From assembly GCA_004151065.3 (NCBI GenBank), contig NWUY0300024166.1, forward strand, positions 45,738-56,252: DNA of 10,515 nt, written 5' to 3'. The notes under the pieces were generated by a model, which made no database searches, had not been told where the DNA came from, and saw nothing but the letters and a program-made list of their open reading frames with translations. This stretch comes from Larix sibirica. Lineage: Eukaryota; Streptophyta; Pinopsida; Pinales; Pinaceae. Shown piece by piece: positions 7,916-10,515 of the stretch (the stretch's first letter is position 1; every line of letters begins with the position of its first letter). The position numbers were made by a program, and so were the translations under genes.

Positions 7916-8527
7916 ATTTCTATTCTTAATGTATTCTAATTCTAAGCCATAACAGTTGTGTCAAAACCGTGTTAGTTCCTACTTTTCAGGTTGCAAGGAC
8001 TCTATGAATCGATTTGCCGTGATTTCTATTTATTTGCACAAGAACAAAAACAAGTGTTAAGAATTTATCCTAAGTTTCCATTGCAATGTATGAATCACAC
8101 TTTTTATGACCAAATCAATATACAAAAACCATTTTCTAAACCAATCAACAAATTTATCTTCTTATTTGGTTTCATATTGAGGTAGGTTGCCCATTGTTCT
8201 TACAAATCCTAGGTTAAAGTTGCGCTTTTTGAGTGAAATTTTATAAAACCAAGCTATGTTAGATAATGTCTAGCATCAATTCTAACATTAACTATTATAA
8301 AATCTCCTTACAACAATAAGAGTTCTTGCATTTGGTACTTCTTCTAGTATATTCTTGTTGCATTGCCTTGTAAGTATTATCTAGTAGTATATAGGTACTA
8401 TGTGGCAATGCCTTGTAGGTCCAAAGCTACCACACGCATAGGGAATGAAGCCACCACATGTTTTCAAGTCCACTCTCACCACAATTGCTTAATTATAATC
8501 TCAAAAGCAATTGGCAAATTCACTTAC
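7916..8527. other. Unassigned non-coding stretch
   Basis: The longest open frames (7991-8185 and 8363-8569 on the plus strand) are short, lack recognisable domains and look like chance openings. A short near-repeat, tgccttgta(a/g)gt, occurs at 8364 and again at 8409. On the minus side this could be intron sequence downstream of the exon-like segment at 8528-8600, but no convincing next exon was found. Confidence 0.4.
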
Positions 8528-8600
8528 CAAAAACTGTTACTCGAAATATCTCTAGCAACAATCATATGACAACCGTATGAACGGAAAGATTTTGCGTCCA
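8528..8600 (-). pseudogene. Exon-like segment 2 of an unrecognised gene relic
   Basis: On the minus strand the segment is preceded by a T-rich tract ending in gtgcatag and followed by gtaagtgaa, close to plant splice-site consensus. It is 73 bp long and open through its length in one phase, giving DAKSFRSYGCHMIVARDIS and four more residues. The other two phases have stops. I do not recognise the protein. The phase does not join cleanly to the segment at 8669-8785, which ends on a whole codon, so either a base was lost or the pairing is wrong. Confidence 0.27.
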
Positions 8601-8668
8601 CTATGCACAAACACAAGATCAAGTCAAGAGTAAATGTGCAAGAAGAATAGGAGAGAACAAAAACTCAC
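8601..8668 (-). other. Candidate 68-bp GT-AG intron
   Basis: Read on the minus strand it begins gtgagttttt, is T-rich through the middle, contains cttgac / cttgat stretches that could act as a branch point, and ends tttgtgcatag. Length and composition fit a very short plant intron. The support is from sequence pattern only. Confidence 0.3.
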
Positions 8669-8785
8669 CTGAGCTATAATAGCAAGACGATTGTTGGACT
8701 CAGTGACATGCAAAGCTCTTTGGGCATCACAACAACAAACCTAACTCAGTGACATATGAAGCTCTTTGGGAATCCGAAAGAAAAC
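8669..8785 (-). pseudogene. Exon-like segment 1 with internal tandem duplication
   Basis: On the minus strand it follows cttattcaattgatgcag, a good acceptor, and ends at ctcag before gtgagt, a good donor. It is 117 bp long. Its 3' half reads DAQRALHVTESNNRLAIIAQ without stops; the 5' half carries a second copy of the same peptide, DSQRASYVTE, in a different phase because the duplicated unit is 46 bp, not a multiple of three. The phase of the 3' copy meets a TAG between the two copies. This suggests a duplicated, broken exon of a host gene or captured gene fragment. The protein family was not recognised. Confidence 0.3.
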
Positions 8786-8789
8786 CTGC
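8698..8789 (+). repeat. 46-bp tandem duplication
   Basis: The unit starting actcagtgacat at 8698 recurs at 8744. The gctctttggg block recurs at 8715 and 8761, again 46 bp apart. The first 31 bp are nearly identical and the rest is more diverged. The duplication falls inside the exon-like segment on the minus strand. Confidence 0.85.
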
Positions 8790-9060
8790 ATCAATTGAAT
8801 AAGTGAGATGTTAATTGCACTTCAAATGCCAAAAAGTTATTATATTCTATTGAACCTAGAAATTTATCGGACATTTCTAATTCATGCATTTTTTTTTGTT
8901 TTTTCTTGACCAATTTTAAGAACATCATAGTTAATAGTTGGTATGAATATTAGGAGGGGTTATAGTCTAATTTCAGATGCGAAAGTCATAAATCCATATT
9001 TTTACTAAATTTAAAAGGGAACATAATAGACATGTAATTAATGGAGTTAGTTATTCAAAC
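8790..9060. other. Unassigned stretch containing the left boundary of the LTR-like element
   Basis: No gene was recognised. A poly-T run lies at about 8889-8896. The start of the putative 5' LTR should fall somewhere here or further left, but no copy of the terminal tgatccgaatt seen at the right edge could be found. Confidence 0.35.
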
Positions 9061-9068
9061 TTGACATG

Positions 9069-9146
9069 GTCAACAAGACACCTTATAAAAAGGCAATAGG
9101 AANCATTGTCAACAAGGCACATTATAAAAAGGTAGTAGGGGGCGAG
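9069..9146 (+). repeat. 39-bp tandem duplication carrying a TATA box
   Basis: The block gtcaacaag.cac.ttataaaaagg occurs at 9069 and again 39 bp later at 9108. Differences are few. Copy 1 runs 9069-9107 and includes the N at 9103; copy 2 runs 9108-9146. Confidence 0.82.
9083..9132 (+). promoter_or_regulatory. Duplicated TATA boxes of the LTR-like element
   Basis: The motif ttataaaaagg is present at 9083-9093 and 9122-9132. Plant RNA polymerase II TATA boxes have this form, so transcription could start roughly 30 bp downstream of each, at about 9115-9125 and 9150-9165. No start-site data are available. Confidence 0.5.
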
Positions 9147-9377
9147 TTAGAATCGAGAAGGATAAGTCCAAAAATTGGCCTCATTGCATGTAATGGTTCA
9201 TCTTAATGGAATCCTTCTTCTCCAACTCTCTCCATCTCTCATATTTTTGTGGTGTATTTGATTCATGTATTTTCATCAATGTTCTTGTGATTCATTTCAT
9301 GGAACATTTGTATGTTTAATATCCTCCTCTCTCGGCATTCATGCCTTCTAGATCTCATACCTCAAGATATGGATCAT

Positions 9378-9389
9378 TGGTATCAAAGA
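9378..9389 (+). promoter_or_regulatory. Primer-binding site, initiator-Met tRNA type
   Basis: The sequence tggtatcaaaga matches the usual plant retrotransposon primer site tggtatcagagc at 10 of 12 positions, including the first eight bases that pair with the tRNA 3' end. It follows a CA dinucleotide at 9375-9376 that could end the LTR. Confidence 0.6.
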
Positions 9390-10491
9390 AGGAAAGCACT
9401 CCATGGGAACAAGGGTTTGAAGCATATTGCAGGTTCAAATATTTGCAGCAATCATCGACCTCCGTTTGGTACTCTCGGAATCCATTTGCTAGGCCATACA
9501 CTATAAGCATCACAATTGGTCCATAGGCACTACAGGGTTTTTTCTGCCCTCGGACCTTCATTCACCATTGGAGGNNATCCATTGGTCTGCAACATTTTCA
9601 GGGTTTCTATCTTGTCCCAAGAGGTTTTATGACCTCTACAACAACCCATACTGCTATTCAAACCCTTGGCATCCTTTGTGGTCCTTCGCACTCAATGCCC
9701 TCACATTCAACACTATTGCAGCTCATATAGCCATGAAATGGCTTAAAAAACACCTACATGGAGCATATAGAAGCTTGGGAGAACTCATTCCATCCCTTTC
9801 TCAGCTTTCCCACTGCTATATAGCTGCCAAAGAAGCATAATCATGGATGAAATGGAGGGCGACCCTCATCTGCAAAATTTACAAAGATGTTGCGACCTCT
9901 AAGAATAATTTCAGAGGCTCAACCATAGTTCATTGAAAAAAAAAATCATCATATCAAATGGATATTTTATAGGATTTCATTTCATTTCCTGTTTTATGAG
10001 ATATCCTTGATTGAAGTAGCACATGTCTGTAAAATAGTGCACAAAGTATACCTTGAAATTTAGCAAGATTTTTCTCACTCTGAATGCCACCAAAGAGAAA
10101 GTATGTGATATCAATGGAAATATCTCATCGATATCTCAAATGGGTCTTTGATGGAATCCAATTTCATCTCCCGCAATAAAAGTTATGAATGTATTTGTGG
10201 CAAGACCTTAATCACCCCAAAATCACAATTTCTCCATATGAATCTTCTAATTTTGGGATTTATTTTAATCATATTGTAATTTATTTTTACCCATGTAAAA
10301 TACCCCATATCAAGAGCAACCTTCTCATTTCCAACTCGTTTATGGGTCATCCCAAAACCCACGGTTATGGGTTAACCACACAAAACCCTTCTCTTCATTG
10401 GTAATTGACACATTGTAATCATGACGATACGATGAACATAATGGGGTATATTTTTTTAGCATGGGTGAAATGATGGGGACCATCATTTTCT
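9390..10491 (+). other. Interior of the LTR-like element, no recognisable gag or pol
   Basis: About 1.1 kb lies between the primer-binding site and the polypurine tract. The longest plus-strand frame (9568-9840, 90 codons) includes the two undetermined bases at 9574-9575 and shows no gag knuckle, protease DTG, RT or integrase motif. The frames 9312-9506, 9341-9526 and 10189-10404 also have no recognised domain. The lack of coding domains suggests a non-autonomous (LARD- or TRIM-like) element that would need proteins supplied by a relative. Confidence 0.42.
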
Positions 10492-10504
10492 AAGGGGGGA
10501 GGAA
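10492..10504 (+). promoter_or_regulatory. Polypurine tract
   Basis: The run aaggggggaggaa is followed immediately by TG at 10505. A 13-base purine run directly before TG is how plant LTR retrotransposons prime plus-strand synthesis at the border of the 3' LTR. Its orientation agrees with the primer-binding site at 9378. Confidence 0.6.
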
Positions 10505-10515
10505 TGATCCGAATT
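10505..10515 (+). mobile_element. Probable first bases of the 3' LTR, cut by window edge
   Basis: The window ends with tgatccgaatt directly after the polypurine tract. LTRs begin with TG. Only 11 bases are visible, so it cannot be matched to the 5' LTR. Confidence 0.4.

Larger units (their letters stand above)
9061..9376 (+). mobile_element. Probable 3' portion of a 5' LTR
   Basis: This plus-strand segment has the layout of an LTR: two TATA boxes (9083-9093 and 9122-9132), a purine-rich leader, pyrimidine-rich ctctctccatctctc, then T-rich U5-like sequence ending in CA at 9375-9376, one base before a primer-binding site. The left end of the LTR is not defined. One base (9103) is ambiguous. 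Confidence 0.5.

Noticed and set aside
7981-8025. A third exon on the minus strand after a tag acceptor (reading ITANRFIESLQPEK then stop)
   Set aside because: The phase does not match the donor at 8527, and the acceptor context is weak. It is probably chance.
8937-8960. Polypurine-like aggagggg near 8954 as another element border
   Set aside because: The run is short, is not followed directly by TG, and has no supporting element structure.
9312-9561. Three overlapping frames on both strands around the primer-binding site
   Set aside because: They span the LTR end and primer site, where coding is not expected, and contain no recognisable domain.
1-10515. tRNA or rRNA genes
   Set aside because: No tRNA A-box/B-box pair or conserved rRNA segment was recognised on either strand on reading. 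A tRNA scan was not possible here.

Overview
The window looks like non-genic DNA from a large plant nuclear genome. It has no intact protein-coding gene. It carries decayed plant L1-type LINE retrotransposons with DUF4283-like and zinc-knuckle ORF1 domains, AT-rich spacers and LTR-retrotransposon signals. The domain wording of the LINEs fits seed plants, possibly a conifer, but the species cannot be fixed from sequence alone. Ambiguous bases at 9103 and 9574-9575 suggest a draft assembly.

Layout: (1) 1-5032, minus strand: a 5'-truncated LINE (LINE-A). Its 5' side is the right-hand end and its 3' end lies beyond the left edge. In order it holds the second half of ORF1 (DUF4283-like, degenerate zinc knuckle, basic tail), then ORF2 with APE-type endonuclease, reverse transcriptase, zf-RVT-like domain and the start of an RNase H domain. 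It is broken by many stops and frameshifts and is dead. (2) 5033-5418: AT-rich spacer. (3) 5419-7367, minus strand: a separate 1915-bp insertion (LINE-B, 5436-7350) bounded by a perfect 17-bp direct repeat that looks like a target-site duplication. It keeps a 5' leader and a decayed ORF1 with an intact CCHC knuckle, but no endonuclease or RT could be found. (4) 7368-7915: very AT-rich DNA with a 121-bp tandem repeat (two copies about 94% alike plus a diverged third). (5) 7916-9060: mostly unassigned DNA, with two exon-like segments on the minus strand (8528-8600 and 8669-8785) separated by a T-rich 68-bp GT-AG intron; the larger holds a 46-bp tandem duplication that breaks frame. (6) About 9060-10515, plus strand: a probable non-autonomous LTR element, with duplicated TATA boxes, an initiator-Met-tRNA-type primer-binding site, about 1.1 kb of interior without recognisable gag or pol, and a polypurine tract followed by TG at the right edge.

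Nothing here forms a working pathway. The LINEs and the LTR-like element are independent insertions. The most notable object is LINE-B, an ORF1-only LINE with both ends apparently preserved, comparable in architecture to mammalian HAL1 elements.
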